Notes: a model not told the origin generated them from the sequence alone. Positions 16,586 to 26,327 are shown, numbered from the stretch's first letter. The stretch: DNA of 64,000 nucleotides from Crocinitomicaceae bacterium (GCA_020635955.1 JACJYW010000009.1:62001-126000), one strand, 5' to 3'. Translations and numbers: made by a program.

Positions 16586-19500
16586 TTATTTGAGCACTGT
16601 TACGTGACCTCTAAATTCATACTTTCTGTCATTATAGACATCCTTAGCCTCAATCACCCACACATAAGTTCCGTCCGGAACTAAACCACCACTTCCGTAA
16701 TGTCCGTTCCAAGCTCCTTCAGTATTATACGATTCCCAAACAATTTCCCCCCAACGGTTGAACATGGTTAAATGGAAGTCATAAATATCAATTCCAGTAA
16801 TGTACAATCTCCATGTTTCATTGTATTCATCATTTGTTGGAGTGAATACATTAGGTGCGTACAAGATCACATCATTGATCACCTGAACTAACACTTCCAT
16901 TGAGTCAATACATCCATTATCGTTTGTTACCGTTAGCATAACAGGGTAATCACCAGGCACCCCTTCAGGATACACTACTGTAGGATTCGGCACAGAAGAA
17001 GATACAGGTACTCCTCCGGCAAGTTCCCAATACCACTGAACAACATCTGAAGAAGAGAAATCAATAAAATTCACTTCCGTATCATATATTGTTGCAGGAA
17101 TTGGTGACCAGTTGAAATTGGCATCCGGATTCGCATATACTGTCACATAATCATTATAAGAAGTTGTGTATACACATCCAGCAGTTGTTGTAATTTCCCA
17201 TCCAACAGAATAAATACCAGCTGTTTGGAAAATATGTGTCACAGAATCTGCACCCTGTGAAATAACAGTTGATCCATCAGAGAATGTCCAAACGGTTTGA
17301 GCGATAGGAGATCCTGTTGAGTTATTATAGAACGTAACTGAATGCTTAGCACAACCAGCTGGATCCGTAGATGACATATTGAATACAATTGGTGGTGGCT
17401 CACTCACTGAGAAGCACTCCATATCCGTAGAAGGACAATCATCACTCATTGTAACACAGATCATCATATTTCCAGTAGTAATAATACCTAATGAATCATT
17501 TGGACCAGTTGTAGTACCTAAAGCCGTACCACTTGATGCCCAGGAATATTGAATATTTCCAATACCATTCACACCATCAGCAGCCACTGTTAGTTCTTCA
17601 CCTGGACAAAGATTTATATTTGAAGGCCATTGTGTTAGATCCAATACCGGTGGCTGATAAACAGTGAAAGTAGAATCCACTGTACAACCAAATCCGTTAT
17701 CTACTACCACGTTATAAACTGTCCCGGCTTCTGTTCCACATAATCCATTGAAGTTATTACTTGCCTGGAAAGTAGCTCCTCCATCAATTGAGTAATTTAC
17801 CAAATTGGTACCCGACAAAGAAACAAGTCCGTCACAAACTCCGAAACATCCCGCATCAGCAACAACAATGTTGTCTAGTGTTGGAACGTTCGTATCTGGT
17901 ACAATGGTATCGATCGTAAAGACACAACCCAATGAATCCTGAATTAGGAATGAATAAGCATTTCCTGATCCCATGGCAGCACCTGGAGGTCCGAACAACC
18001 CGGAAGCCTGGAAGGTAGTCCCACCATCATTAGAGAATTGTACTGGCGATATACCTGATGTAACGGTAATATTTACTTCACCATTGAATGCCTGACAATC
18101 TGATGGAGTAACTGTGGCCGTTGCAGTAGTTTGATATATCTCAACAGTTATGTATGCCGACAATGTACATCCAGCACTATCCTTACGATATTCATACAAT
18201 CCGCCATCAATTAGTGTATCTGGTGACACAGGCATTGAAATAGCTTGTCCGGCAGGATTATACCATTGACCTAGTCCTTGAGGTGTTCCACCTAGCCAGT
18301 CAAATAAAGTTACTGCAGGTCCTTCAAAACAAAGCATAGCTGTACTATCCAAACCAGCATCCAAACCGCCTCCTATCAATACCTGAACAGAATCAACCAC
18401 TGCACATGCAGGGTGTCCAGCCGGATAGGCAGACAAATAATACATTGTAGTAGCTGTTGGTGTTACTGTTGGATTTGGAATACTTGGATCAGAAATTGTT
18501 CCGTTGTTTGGTGTCCATGAGAATACCATACCTCCAAGACAATCTGCAGTAAAAGTATACAATGCAGTAGATGGCACAGACCAGTTAGTACCGTCTGAAT
18601 GTATTAATACACCATTAGCATCATAGAAGTATATCTCACATTCTGACTGCCAGCTACCTGTAGCATTCCATTGTAGATCAATTTGATCACCGTGGCTAAC
18701 AGAAATAGTAAATGTTGAACCAGTACCAGTGGCAGTATAATTTGTTGGAACTCCATTGATCCATACAGTTATAGTATTTCCATTCCAACCATCTCCATAT
18801 GTATCAACAAGATCTAAAGTATAGTCACAAGAAGCACTAAAACCATTTGGTCCAACCCCTACACCCACAAGAGCGTCACATAAAGCTGTATCCAAACCTG
18901 CGTCTACAGGTGGAACAGTATCAACAGTTACTGTAACTGTAGAATCAAACGAACATCCAAAATTATTAACAACCGTAAAGTCATAAGTGAAGGTACCACC
19001 CGCTCCAGGAGCAATTGTGATGGTATTACCATCTGCAGATGTATTTGTAATCCATGGGTCAGCAGAATCCCAGTAAGAAGAGTCATTTCCTAAACCGATT
19101 TGAGGTGTAAATACCGTTACCGGAGGATTTAAGTTAGGATCAAAATTAATCTCCCATCCTGGCAATGAACCGTCATCTGCTCCCCAAAGGTCAGTGAACA
19201 ATAATTGCCAAGTTCCATTTATTGGACATCCATCAAGATTGCTCCAAGGATCAATAGGTGCATAATCACCAGGAATCACGGAGTTACCTCCGGTTCCATT
19301 TGGCATGGTTTGACCAGCACCAATTGCCTGCACCCATGTTTGAGTGGCAGAAGGTGTAAAACAATAATGCCATGGAACACCAAAAGTATTTGGATCTGCA
19401 CAGTCTATCGTTCCCTGATCAGGTGCACCTAAGTTAGCACCACCACCACCTTGTTGGTGTAATGTCATTACTTGTCCGGTAGGACATTGTACTTGTAATA

Positions 19501-20557
19501 CAAAGTCACCGATAAACGAGTGCTCTATATCAACACAAATACTAAAAATATCAGGATTAGCACTATTCAAAGAAATATTAGAATCATATCCCGTAATGGC
19601 CATTGGCGTTGGTTGTACAATACCGGTCAAATCCTCCATACAGTTATCATCAATCCAAGTATTTAATGGGAATCCCGACCATGTCGTTTCATATTGATCC
19701 GGAAAAGCTTGTAAATCAAGGGTTTCACCTACACATATTGTTGTATCTGCAGGGAAGGGATCAAAAGTTGGAAAGGTGGTAACAAAAACCTGAATGTCCG
19801 TTGCGTTGGTATTAGCGCAATCATTATCATCAATAACTTGCAATTGAACAACATATTGACCTGGAGATGCCCAAGAATGCGTTACCTGTCCTGGAGTGTA
19901 CAATGTATCATTTGGAGTTCCGTCCATCCACTGCCAAACCCATTTTGTAAGTGTAAATAATCCAGATGTACCAGCAGTTGAACCAGCATCCTGGAAAGTT
20001 ACAACATCACCTACACAAACTGCAATAGAGTCAGGTGTTGGACCACCAACAATTGCTCCAGCTGCAAATCCCGGATCACATGGTGTATCACATGAAATTT
20101 GAGCATTGAAATCCCCAGTACCAGTTGAGTTAGATACAAATTCGATCGTTAAACAACCAGTTGTATTGAAAGGTGAAGCACCAAATAAATCTCCCGGAGT
20201 TAACTGTCCACAATAGTAAGTACCTAAAGTAGGAGCTCCTGTATTGTCTCCATCATAAATAGTAATATGGTCTGCGTCTGTTGGAGGACCCGGTAAGTTA
20301 TCCGTACAGTCAAGGTTAAAAACGGTCCATTGTAATGTAATGAAATCAGTAGGATTATCGGGACAAATTGTAACAACATAATTCTCGTTATTACTATATG
20401 GTGCACTGGCTCCCGTTCCTCCTGAATCATACAATCCACCCAAACAAGTAATAAACGTAGTACCATTGTTTCCTGCATTCATAACCACATCAGTGGATTG
20501 AGCAAGTGTAACACCGCCAAATAGGATTCCTAACGCTAAACTAAATAGTCTTTTCAT
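16586..20557 (-). CDS. large T9SS-exported surface protein with CUB-like, PKD and P-type domains and gliding-type C-terminus
   Basis: 1323 residues from the ATG at 20557, giving the signal peptide MKRLFSLALGILFGGVTLAQ; the frame extends upstream only to a TTG. From the N-terminus: a CUB-like domain (about 25-165), a PKD domain (about 175-260), a region resembling the proprotein-convertase P domain (about 310-480, INGTWQLLFTDLWGADDG), Cys-rich repeats of SprB/Ig type, a second PKD domain (about 1130-1210), and a C-terminal gliding-motility-associated (CHU_C, T9SS type B) region from APNVFTPTND to GHVTVLK. Predicted surface adhesin exported by type IX secretion. The same C-terminus closes the 2111-residue protein at 54890-61225. 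Confidence 0.85.
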   Translation of the reverse strand: MKRLFSLALGILFGGVTLAQSTDVVMNAGNNGTTFITCLGGLYDSGGTGASAPYSNNENYVVTICPDNPTDFITLQWTVFNLDCTDNLPGPPTDADHITIYDGDNTGAPTLGTYYCGQLTPGDLFGASPFNTTGCLTIEFVSNSTGTGDFNAQISCDTPCDPGFAAGAIVGGPTPDSIAVCVGDVVTFQDAGSTAGTSGLFTLTKWVWQWMDGTPNDTLYTPGQVTHSWASPGQYVVQLQVIDDNDCANTNATDIQVFVTTFPTFDPFPADTTICVGETLDLQAFPDQYETTWSGFPLNTWIDDNCMEDLTGIVQPTPMAITGYDSNISLNSANPDIFSICVDIEHSFIGDFVLQVQCPTGQVMTLHQQGGGGANLGAPDQGTIDCADPNTFGVPWHYCFTPSATQTWVQAIGAGQTMPNGTGGNSVIPGDYAPIDPWSNLDGCPINGTWQLLFTDLWGADDGSLPGWEINFDPNLNPPVTVFTPQIGLGNDSSYWDSADPWITNTSADGNTITIAPGAGGTFTYDFTVVNNFGCSFDSTVTVTVDTVPPVDAGLDTALCDALVGVGVGPNGFSASCDYTLDLVDTYGDGWNGNTITVWINGVPTNYTATGTGSTFTISVSHGDQIDLQWNATGSWQSECEIYFYDANGVLIHSDGTNWSVPSTALYTFTADCLGGMVFSWTPNNGTISDPSIPNPTVTPTATTMYYLSAYPAGHPACAVVDSVQVLIGGGLDAGLDSTAMLCFEGPAVTLFDWLGGTPQGLGQWYNPAGQAISMPVSPDTLIDGGLYEYRKDSAGCTLSAYITVEIYQTTATATVTPSDCQAFNGEVNITVTSGISPVQFSNDGGTTFQASGLFGPPGAAMGSGNAYSFLIQDSLGCVFTIDTIVPDTNVPTLDNIVVADAGCFGVCDGLVSLSGTNLVNYSIDGGATFQASNNFNGLCGTEAGTVYNVVVDNGFGCTVDSTFTVYQPPVLDLTQWPSNINLCPGEELTVAADGVNGIGNIQYSWASSGTALGTTTGPNDSLGIITTGNMMICVTMSDDCPSTDMECFSVSEPPPIVFNMSSTDPAGCAKHSVTFYNNSTGSPIAQTVWTFSDGSTVISQGADSVTHIFQTAGIYSVGWEITTTAGCVYTTSYNDYVTVYANPDANFNWSPIPATIYDTEVNFIDFSSSDVVQWYWELAGGVPVSSSVPNPTVVYPEGVPGDYPVMLTVTNDNGCIDSMEVLVQVINDVILYAPNVFTPTNDEYNETWRLYITGIDIYDFHLTMFNRWGEIVWESYNTEGAWNGHYGSGGLVPDGTYVWVIEAKDVYNDRKYEFRGHVTVLK

Positions 20558-20860
20558 TCTACTATTTTTTTGTATTTGACCCAAATAATTACGGCCAAAA
20601 CTTCAGTATATAGTTTTTCGAGTTTTCTTTTCAATGTAAGAAGTGTGTTCTAAAAGAACATTATCTCAATCGAAAACCCTTATTCTCAAACGCTTAAGCA
20701 GATATTCCAATAAAAATCATCTAATGAGATGACACAAAAATACCAACTAATTACAATAGATTAACTCTTCTTGGTCGAAATGGGTTGCCTTTAATTACAA
20801 TTTTAAGTTTGTATTCTTTGAAAGCTAAGAATAAAAAAAGGAGGCAAAAAACCTAGGAAA
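20558..20860. other. 303-base intergenic region
   Basis: No ORF or RNA gene seen. It lies between the 3' end of the LysM gene and the 5' end of the large surface-protein gene, both on the minus strand. It contains one perfect palindrome, TGTTCT-AAA-AGAACA (20646-20660), of unknown role, and a minus-strand T run after a weak AGG/CCT hairpin near 20835-20852 that may end the LysM transcript. Confidence 0.5.
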
Positions 20861-22702
20861 TTATTTTCTAGTGCAAGACTTCAGTTCAAAATCATCATAT
20901 CGGATGATCTGCACATTGGTATTTTCGAAACCAGATCCGGGAACAATCTCTTTGAAGTCAAAGTCATTTTGGATAAGATCGATCTGATAAGAATCAAGCG
21001 CCTGCTCAAATGAAACCCCTCTGGTATATAATGCTCCCAGGAAATACATCCCTACATCAAATCCCTGACAGGAATAAACTGTAGGATCTACTCCAGTGGC
21101 ATGTCTGAATGATCTAACGAAATTAACATTCTCAACACTGTTTAAATCCACAAATCTATAGGTAGAGTAATGTTGATTAAGACGGTTTCTTTGAAGCATG
21201 TCAAGCTCATCATATTTATTCCAATCTTCGAATCCGAAAGCTATGATCTTAAGGTTCTTTGCATATGGATTCATATTCATTACTGAATTCAACCTCATCA
21301 ATGCTCCTGAAACGAATTTTACATCAGCAGAAGGTATGATGACCACATTGGTAGTATCCTTTTTAATGTATTCATTCAATTCTCTGCCACCTGAGTTACC
21401 TAAACTTAGCTCTACAATCGAACCATTATAAGAAGGTATTTTGGCAATTCCTTCATTGAAACGTTCTTTTGCCCTGTCATATAAAGCTTTATCCCCGTCA
21501 GAATAAGGCTTAAGGATTATCACATTATGTTTAGCATGATTGCTCAAGATATAATCCACACTACCATCTAAGAGAGTCATATTAGAAGTAACGGTTTTAA
21601 ATGCTAAAGGATTATCATGCAGCACCTTTGGATCTGTTTTGAAAGGCAGAACAATACGGATGTTTTTTTCTTTACACTTCTTAGCAGTATAGCTGATTGT
21701 ATTCTTAAACAAAGGCCCTACTACCAGATCAATATCTTTAAATTCTTCCTTATCCATGATCTGAGCAATTGTAGCTGTGTCTTTCGCTGTATCATAAACA
21801 TATAAAGTAAGATTTAAACCTGCTTTCTTCAGGGAATCTGCCGCAAGCATAAAGCCCTGATAAAATTCAAAGGCAATCTTTGTTGTCGGTAGTAATTCTC
21901 TCGTTTGACCAATCTTCAGGATCTTGCTCATTTCAGCATCATTCTGCGCCAACATGAATGGCAACATAAGCGCTACCTTATACTCCTTCTTCAATTGAAT
22001 CGGAACATGAACAGCATTACTATCTTTCACTATTGGATCAATTATTTTTTGCAATACAGAATAATTAACCTTTTTCACCGGTATTCTCAACACATCACCC
22101 TTTTTAACTTTAGTACCATCCAGGTTATTCAGGATACGGATGGTATCAGAAGAAACCATGTATCTTTTCGAAATAGAATAAAGTGTCTCATGTGCTAAAA
22201 CTGTATGATCTACAATTGAATCAGTATACGAGATCTTATAAGATGGCACCACTTTTTCAACCGGATCATCCTGTATCACTTCTCCAACATTTCCATCTCC
22301 AACAGGAATCTTAATTTTCTGGCCAATTTGTAACCCTGTTTCAATACCAGGATTCAGATCTTTGAGCTGTTGGACAGTGCAATTGTACTTTTTAGAAATC
22401 CCGTATAAGGTCTCACCTTGTTCCACAGTATGGGATTTTCCTGATGTGTTGACTGCACCTCCTTCGATTGGAATAAAGACTTGTTGACCAATGGTCAAAT
22501 TATCATTCAAACCTGGATTAGCGGCTAAGATCTTCTCAACGTCAGTATTATAAAGTTTATGGATACCATACAAGGTATTTCCCTGTGCAACAGTATGCAC
22601 ATAGAATTGCTTACCATCAATAGTTTTGATCACAGCGTCTTCGGGCTGAGCAAACGCTATTACCGAAAACAAAATGAATATGGCACCTAAAAACTGTTTC
22701 AT
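20861..22702 (-). CDS. LysM-repeat protein fused to a PBP1-like substrate-binding domain
   Basis: 613 residues from the ATG at 22702, which overlaps the guaA stop (TAATG) and gives the signal peptide MKQFLGAIFILFSVIAFAQ; an ATG at 22711 is also possible. Three LysM peptidoglycan-binding repeats follow (HTVAQGNTLYGIHKLY, HTVEQGETLYGISKKY, HTVLAHETLYSISKRY; about residues 30-220). The rest (about 245-610) resembles periplasmic binding protein type 1 folds of amino-acid ABC transporters (YKVALMLPFML, DLVVGPLFKNTI). It is probably a periplasmic, peptidoglycan-anchored protein. No ABC permease is adjacent, so transport is doubtful and a structural or sensory role is as likely. Confidence 0.85.
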   Translation of the reverse strand: MKQFLGAIFILFSVIAFAQPEDAVIKTIDGKQFYVHTVAQGNTLYGIHKLYNTDVEKILAANPGLNDNLTIGQQVFIPIEGGAVNTSGKSHTVEQGETLYGISKKYNCTVQQLKDLNPGIETGLQIGQKIKIPVGDGNVGEVIQDDPVEKVVPSYKISYTDSIVDHTVLAHETLYSISKRYMVSSDTIRILNNLDGTKVKKGDVLRIPVKKVNYSVLQKIIDPIVKDSNAVHVPIQLKKEYKVALMLPFMLAQNDAEMSKILKIGQTRELLPTTKIAFEFYQGFMLAADSLKKAGLNLTLYVYDTAKDTATIAQIMDKEEFKDIDLVVGPLFKNTISYTAKKCKEKNIRIVLPFKTDPKVLHDNPLAFKTVTSNMTLLDGSVDYILSNHAKHNVIILKPYSDGDKALYDRAKERFNEGIAKIPSYNGSIVELSLGNSGGRELNEYIKKDTTNVVIIPSADVKFVSGALMRLNSVMNMNPYAKNLKIIAFGFEDWNKYDELDMLQRNRLNQHYSTYRFVDLNSVENVNFVRSFRHATGVDPTVYSCQGFDVGMYFLGALYTRGVSFEQALDSYQIDLIQNDFDFKEIVPGSGFENTNVQIIRYDDFELKSCTRK

Positions 22703-24234
22703 TATTCCCATTCAATTGTTGCAGGCGGTTTAGAGCTTATATCGTAAGTAACTCTATTGATCCCTTTAACATTATTAATGATCTCATTGGATATTTTAGC
22801 AAGAAACTCATATGGTAAATGACACCAATCCGCGGTCATTCCATCAGTTGACGAAACTGCTCTTAAGGCTACCGCATTTTCATATGTACGTTCATCACCC
22901 ATAACTCCCACTGATTGTACTGGGAGAAGAATTGCTCCTGCCTGCCAAACATCATCATATAATCCCCAATCTTTCAAACCTTTAATAAAGATATGATCAA
23001 CCTCTTGCAATATCCGTACCTTTTCTGCTGTGATATCACCAAGTATTCTAATTCCAAGCCCAGGGCCAGGGAAAGGATGGCGACCAATTATAGTTTCAGG
23101 AATTTCTAAAGCTCTTCCTACTCTTCTTACTTCATCTTTAAAAAGTAGCCTCAACGGTTCTACCACATCCAACTTCATGTAATCTGGTAATCCACCAACA
23201 TTGTGGTGTGATTTAATGGTTGCAGAAGGTCCTCCGGTAGCCGATACTGATTCGATCACATCAGGATAGATCGTCCCCTGCCCTAACCATTTTGCATTCT
23301 CCACTTTATGCGACTCTTCATCAAAAACATCTACGAAGACGTTTCCTATGATCTTTCTCTTTTTCTCAGGATCAGTTTCTTCAGCCAGGGCAGCATAAAA
23401 TCTGTCCTTTGCATCAACACCCTTAACATTCAAGCCAAGTCCTTTGTAAGATTCAAGTACCTGCTCAAACTCACCCTTTCTCAGCAATCCATTATCTACG
23501 AATATGCAATAAAGATGGTCTCCAATAGCTTTATGTAATAGCGTAGCTGCCACTGATGAATCAACTCCACCAGACAAGCCCATGATCACTTTATCGTTAC
23601 CCAATTTTGCTTTAAGCGCTTCAACCGTTGTTTCAATGAATGAATCAGGCGTCCAGTTTTGCGAACATCCGCAAACATCTACCACAAAATTCTTCAGTAA
23701 AGCCGCACCATATTCTGAGTGATAAACTTCAGGATGGAACTGAACTCCAAAGGTTGGTTCGCCCAACACTTCAAATCCTGCCACCTCAACATCATCTGTA
23801 CTGAAGATCACTTTAAAGTTATCTGGAACTGTTTTGATGGTATCTCCATGACTCATCCACACTTGTGAATTATTCTTCACTCCTTTAGCCAGCACTGAAG
23901 TTTCTTCAACGAAAGCTAATTTGGCTCTACCATACTCACGTATTTGAGAAGGCAATACTTCACCACCAAAGTTGTTTGCAAGAAATTGTGCACCAAAGCA
24001 CACCCCCAATAAAGGAACCTTGCCTTTGTACTTCTGTACGTCAGGAACAGGAGATCCAGCATCTCTAACAGAAAAAGGACTACCTGAATAGATCACACCT
24101 TTAATGTTATCTGTAAGTTCCGGCGCCTTATTCCAGGGATGGATCTCACAATAGACATTTAGTTCTCTTAACCTTCGGGCAATCAACTGAGTGTATTGCG
24201 AACCGAAATCAAGGATTAGAATGGTTTCTTGCAT
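22702..24234 (-). CDS. guaA: GMP synthase (glutamine-hydrolysing)
   Basis: 510 residues, normal length. The N-terminal class I glutamine amidotransferase shows the nucleophile Cys in GVCFGAQF and the His-Glu pair in VQFHPEVYH. The ATP-pyrophosphatase domain has the P-loop GLSGGVDSSV near residue 216, and the C-terminal dimerisation domain ends DISSKPPATIEWE, the classical GuaA terminus. Converts XMP to GMP using glutamine and ATP in the cytoplasm. Coupled by a one-base overlap to the LysM/PBP1 gene downstream. A TATCTTTG box sits four bases before the ATG, suggesting a nearly leaderless mRNA. Confidence 0.97.
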   Translation of the reverse strand: MQETILILDFGSQYTQLIARRLRELNVYCEIHPWNKAPELTDNIKGVIYSGSPFSVRDAGSPVPDVQKYKGKVPLLGVCFGAQFLANNFGGEVLPSQIREYGRAKLAFVEETSVLAKGVKNNSQVWMSHGDTIKTVPDNFKVIFSTDDVEVAGFEVLGEPTFGVQFHPEVYHSEYGAALLKNFVVDVCGCSQNWTPDSFIETTVEALKAKLGNDKVIMGLSGGVDSSVAATLLHKAIGDHLYCIFVDNGLLRKGEFEQVLESYKGLGLNVKGVDAKDRFYAALAEETDPEKKRKIIGNVFVDVFDEESHKVENAKWLGQGTIYPDVIESVSATGGPSATIKSHHNVGGLPDYMKLDVVEPLRLLFKDEVRRVGRALEIPETIIGRHPFPGPGLGIRILGDITAEKVRILQEVDHIFIKGLKDWGLYDDVWQAGAILLPVQSVGVMGDERTYENAVALRAVSSTDGMTADWCHLPYEFLAKISNEIINNVKGINRVTYDISSKPPATIEWE

Positions 24235-24238
24235 GGGG

Positions 24239-24246
24239 CAAAGATA
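24239..24246 (-). promoter_or_regulatory. candidate -7 box giving a nearly leaderless guaA mRNA
   Basis: Minus-strand TATCTTTG matches TAnnTTTG and is followed by CCCC and the guaA ATG, so the start site would lie at or next to the ATG. There is no -33 TTG at the usual distance. Confidence 0.4.
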
Positions 24247-24278
24247 ACAACTCCCCTACGTTAAGTATATGAAATACC

Positions 24279-24299
24279 TAACGAAATTATTTTTCGTTA
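24279..24299. repeat. short inverted repeat between guaA and the paralogue pair
   Basis: TAACGAAA (24279-24286) and TTTCGTTA (24292-24299) are perfect 8-bp arms around a five-base spacer. It lies upstream of guaA and downstream of the 24332 gene, so it could be an operator or a weak terminator. Confidence 0.4.
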
Positions 24300-24331
24300 A
24301 TAAAAAGCAAGGATGTGTTAATAAAGGAAGC

Positions 24332-25138
24332 TTATTCTATACTGAATTCCTCTTTCAACCATTCAGCAAGATTATCTTTCTCTGGATGACCGTAAAATTC
24401 ATTCAAATAAGCTGTTACTTCTTTTACTTTTACTTTATTATCCTTATCAGCATACTCTTCAAGAATAATTGAAATTTCATCTTTCAATTCAGCTTTGTCT
24501 GCAAACACTGGTGTAAAAGTTGAGATCTTTTTAGATTGTCCTTCAGAACGGTAATACAATACCATTTCTTTTTCTTCTACAGGAATTGACTTACCATCAA
24601 TCATAAAGATTTCTTCCTTGTTAAGGATAAGATATTCTCCATCAGAGCTTAATTTCTTTCTGATCTGCTCATCATTGTGGTTATAAGTCAGATAGAAGAA
24701 ATTCTCTTCATCCATTGGAAAAGCTTCTTTTCCTAATTCTAATTTCATTTCACCGATCACTAAATATTTTCCTGAGAAGTGATTTTGAAGGTCAATCATA
24801 TTGATCAAAGCACCTGCTCTCGAAGAAATATTGTTCGCAGCCGGTAAGATCTTAGTTTGACCTTTCTCAGTAGCTGATAATACAAATCTTCCACTTAAAG
24901 CAGAGATCACAGCAGCTCTTGATTGAGGTGTTTCAAAAGAGAGTGCCATTCCTGAAAGGTAAACATCTCCTTTTTTCATATCTTCTTTCGTCTTCTGGAT
25001 GACAATACGTCCATCAACTTTGATCACTTTATATTTTTCCGTTGTAGAAAGTTCTTTTGTTTTAGTAGAACTAATAATCGAAACAGTTGTTGCAAGGGCA
25101 ACTAAAGCAAGTAGACTAATTGTAATTCGTTTTTTCAT
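24332..25138 (-). CDS. exported protein of unknown function, tandem paralogue B
   Basis: 268 residues with an N-terminal hydrophobic segment (ITISLLALVALATTVSIISS) acting as signal or anchor. No domain recognised. It aligns along its whole length with the protein encoded just upstream: shared YKVI/YSVI start, MKKGDVY/MKRGDVY, ISSRAGALINMIDLQNHFS versus ISSRGGALLNIVDLKQHFS, AFPMDEENFFYL versus AFPMNDEEFFYL, and an ending EFYGHPEKDNLAEWLKEEF. The two genes are separated by two bases. Mostly beta-rich middle and acidic helical end. Role unknown; likely envelope. Confidence 0.7.
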   Translation of the reverse strand: MKKRITISLLALVALATTVSIISSTKTKELSTTEKYKVIKVDGRIVIQKTKEDMKKGDVYLSGMALSFETPQSRAAVISALSGRFVLSATEKGQTKILPAANNISSRAGALINMIDLQNHFSGKYLVIGEMKLELGKEAFPMDEENFFYLTYNHNDEQIRKKLSSDGEYLILNKEEIFMIDGKSIPVEEKEMVLYYRSEGQSKKISTFTPVFADKAELKDEISIILEEYADKDNKVKVKEVTAYLNEFYGHPEKDNLAEWLKEEFSIE

Positions 25139-25140
25139 AA

Positions 25141-25959
25141 CTATTCGTCTTTTGTTTTTTCAAGGCCAAATTCAGATTTCAGCCAATCATTAAGGTTATC
25201 TTTATAAGGGTTTCCGTAAAACTCGTGAAGGTACCCAGTTACCTCCTCAATTTTTTTGTCATCTGATTCTTTTTCAAAGGTACTCAACAATAGATCAACC
25301 TCCTCCTTTAATTCATTCATATCAGGAAAAACAGGTGTAAAGTCATTAATCTTCAAACCTTTCCCATCTTTTCTATAGTAAAGAGTCATTAATTTTTCTT
25401 CGTATGGAATTGGCTTACTATCCACCTGATAGATCTCATCTTTATCCAGGATCAGGAATGAACCCTCATTGCGCAATCTTTTAGCGATCTTTTCTCCATT
25501 GTATTCATAAACCAGATAAAAGAATTCCTCATCATTCATTGGGAAAGCTTCCTGACCAATTTGCACCTCAGACCTTTTCAATATTAGATATCTTTCAGAG
25601 AAATGTTGTTTAAGATCTACTATATTCAACAATGCACCACCTCTGGATGAAATATTGTTCACTGCAGGAAGCATTTTCACTTTTCCTTTGGAATTTCCAG
25701 TAATAACAAATCTACCCTTTGACTTACTGGCGAGTGCAGCTCTAGATGTTTTTGTTAAGAAATCAAGATCAGTTCCAGTAACGTAAACATCTCCACGTTT
25801 CATGTCTGTTCCCGTCTTGGTAAAAAGTATTCTACCCTGAACATTGATCACACTGTATTTATCGGCGCTTTCCAATTCCTTTTGCTTCTCATCATTAAAT
25901 GAGAAGGAAACGATCGCGATTACGATCAATACACCAATGCCAGCTAATACTTTCTTCAT
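25141..25959 (-). CDS. exported protein of unknown function, tandem paralogue A
   Basis: 272 residues, N-terminal hydrophobic segment (VLAGIGVLIVIAIVSFSF) then a soluble domain. First gene of a probable two-gene operon with its paralogue at 24332-25138. Conserved between the copies are the NNISSR-GAL segment, the AFPM-FFYL segment, the TLYYR/VLYYR strand with a K-I-(N/S)-(D/T)-FTPVF motif, and a terminal tyrosine-rich EFYG helix. I recognise no family. The shared core suggests a recent duplication kept under selection, perhaps as a heterodimer. Confidence 0.7.
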   Translation of the reverse strand: MKKVLAGIGVLIVIAIVSFSFNDEKQKELESADKYSVINVQGRILFTKTGTDMKRGDVYVTGTDLDFLTKTSRAALASKSKGRFVITGNSKGKVKMLPAVNNISSRGGALLNIVDLKQHFSERYLILKRSEVQIGQEAFPMNDEEFFYLVYEYNGEKIAKRLRNEGSFLILDKDEIYQVDSKPIPYEEKLMTLYYRKDGKGLKINDFTPVFPDMNELKEEVDLLLSTFEKESDDKKIEEVTGYLHEFYGNPYKDNLNDWLKSEFGLEKTKDE

Positions 25960-25991
25960 TCTAATTACAAGTAATCAATTTTTATACCAAA

Positions 25992-26327
25992 TTACAACCT
26001 ATCATGAATTTTGTTCAATTCACTTTTTATAGCTTTTAGTTTCTCAATAATTCCCTGATTATCTGAAACATCTGCCTTAGTTGATTTCAATTGCGATTTA
26101 GCACCTTCAAGCGTATATCCCTCTTCTTTCACAAGGTGATAGATCTTTCTAATATTCTCTATATCCTTAGTCGTGAATAATCTATTTCCTTTCTTGTTCT
26201 TTTTAGGTTTAATAACAGAAAACTCCTTTTCCCAAAAACGGATCAGGGAGGTATTGACATCAAACATCTCAGCCACTTCGCCGATTGTATAATACAATTT
26301 CGTTATTTCCTTTTCAAACAGGGACAT
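25992..26327 (-). CDS. MerR-type HTH transcriptional regulator
   Basis: 111 residues. The winged-helix MerR DNA-binding domain fills the first 80 residues (YYTIGEVAEMFDVNTSLIRFWEK, cut here to the key motif GEVAEMFDVN, then FSVIKPKKNKKGNRLFT). A short coiled-coil tail follows, and there is no effector domain with metal-binding Cys, so the ligand is unknown. Short MerR proteins of this kind are common single-copy genes in Bacteroidota. It precedes the paralogue pair on the same strand with a 32-base gap and may regulate it. Confidence 0.85.
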   Translation of the reverse strand: MSLFEKEITKLYYTIGEVAEMFDVNTSLIRFWEKEFSVIKPKKNKKGNRLFTTKDIENIRKIYHLVKEEGYTLEGAKSQLKSTKADVSDNQGIIEKLKAIKSELNKIHDRL

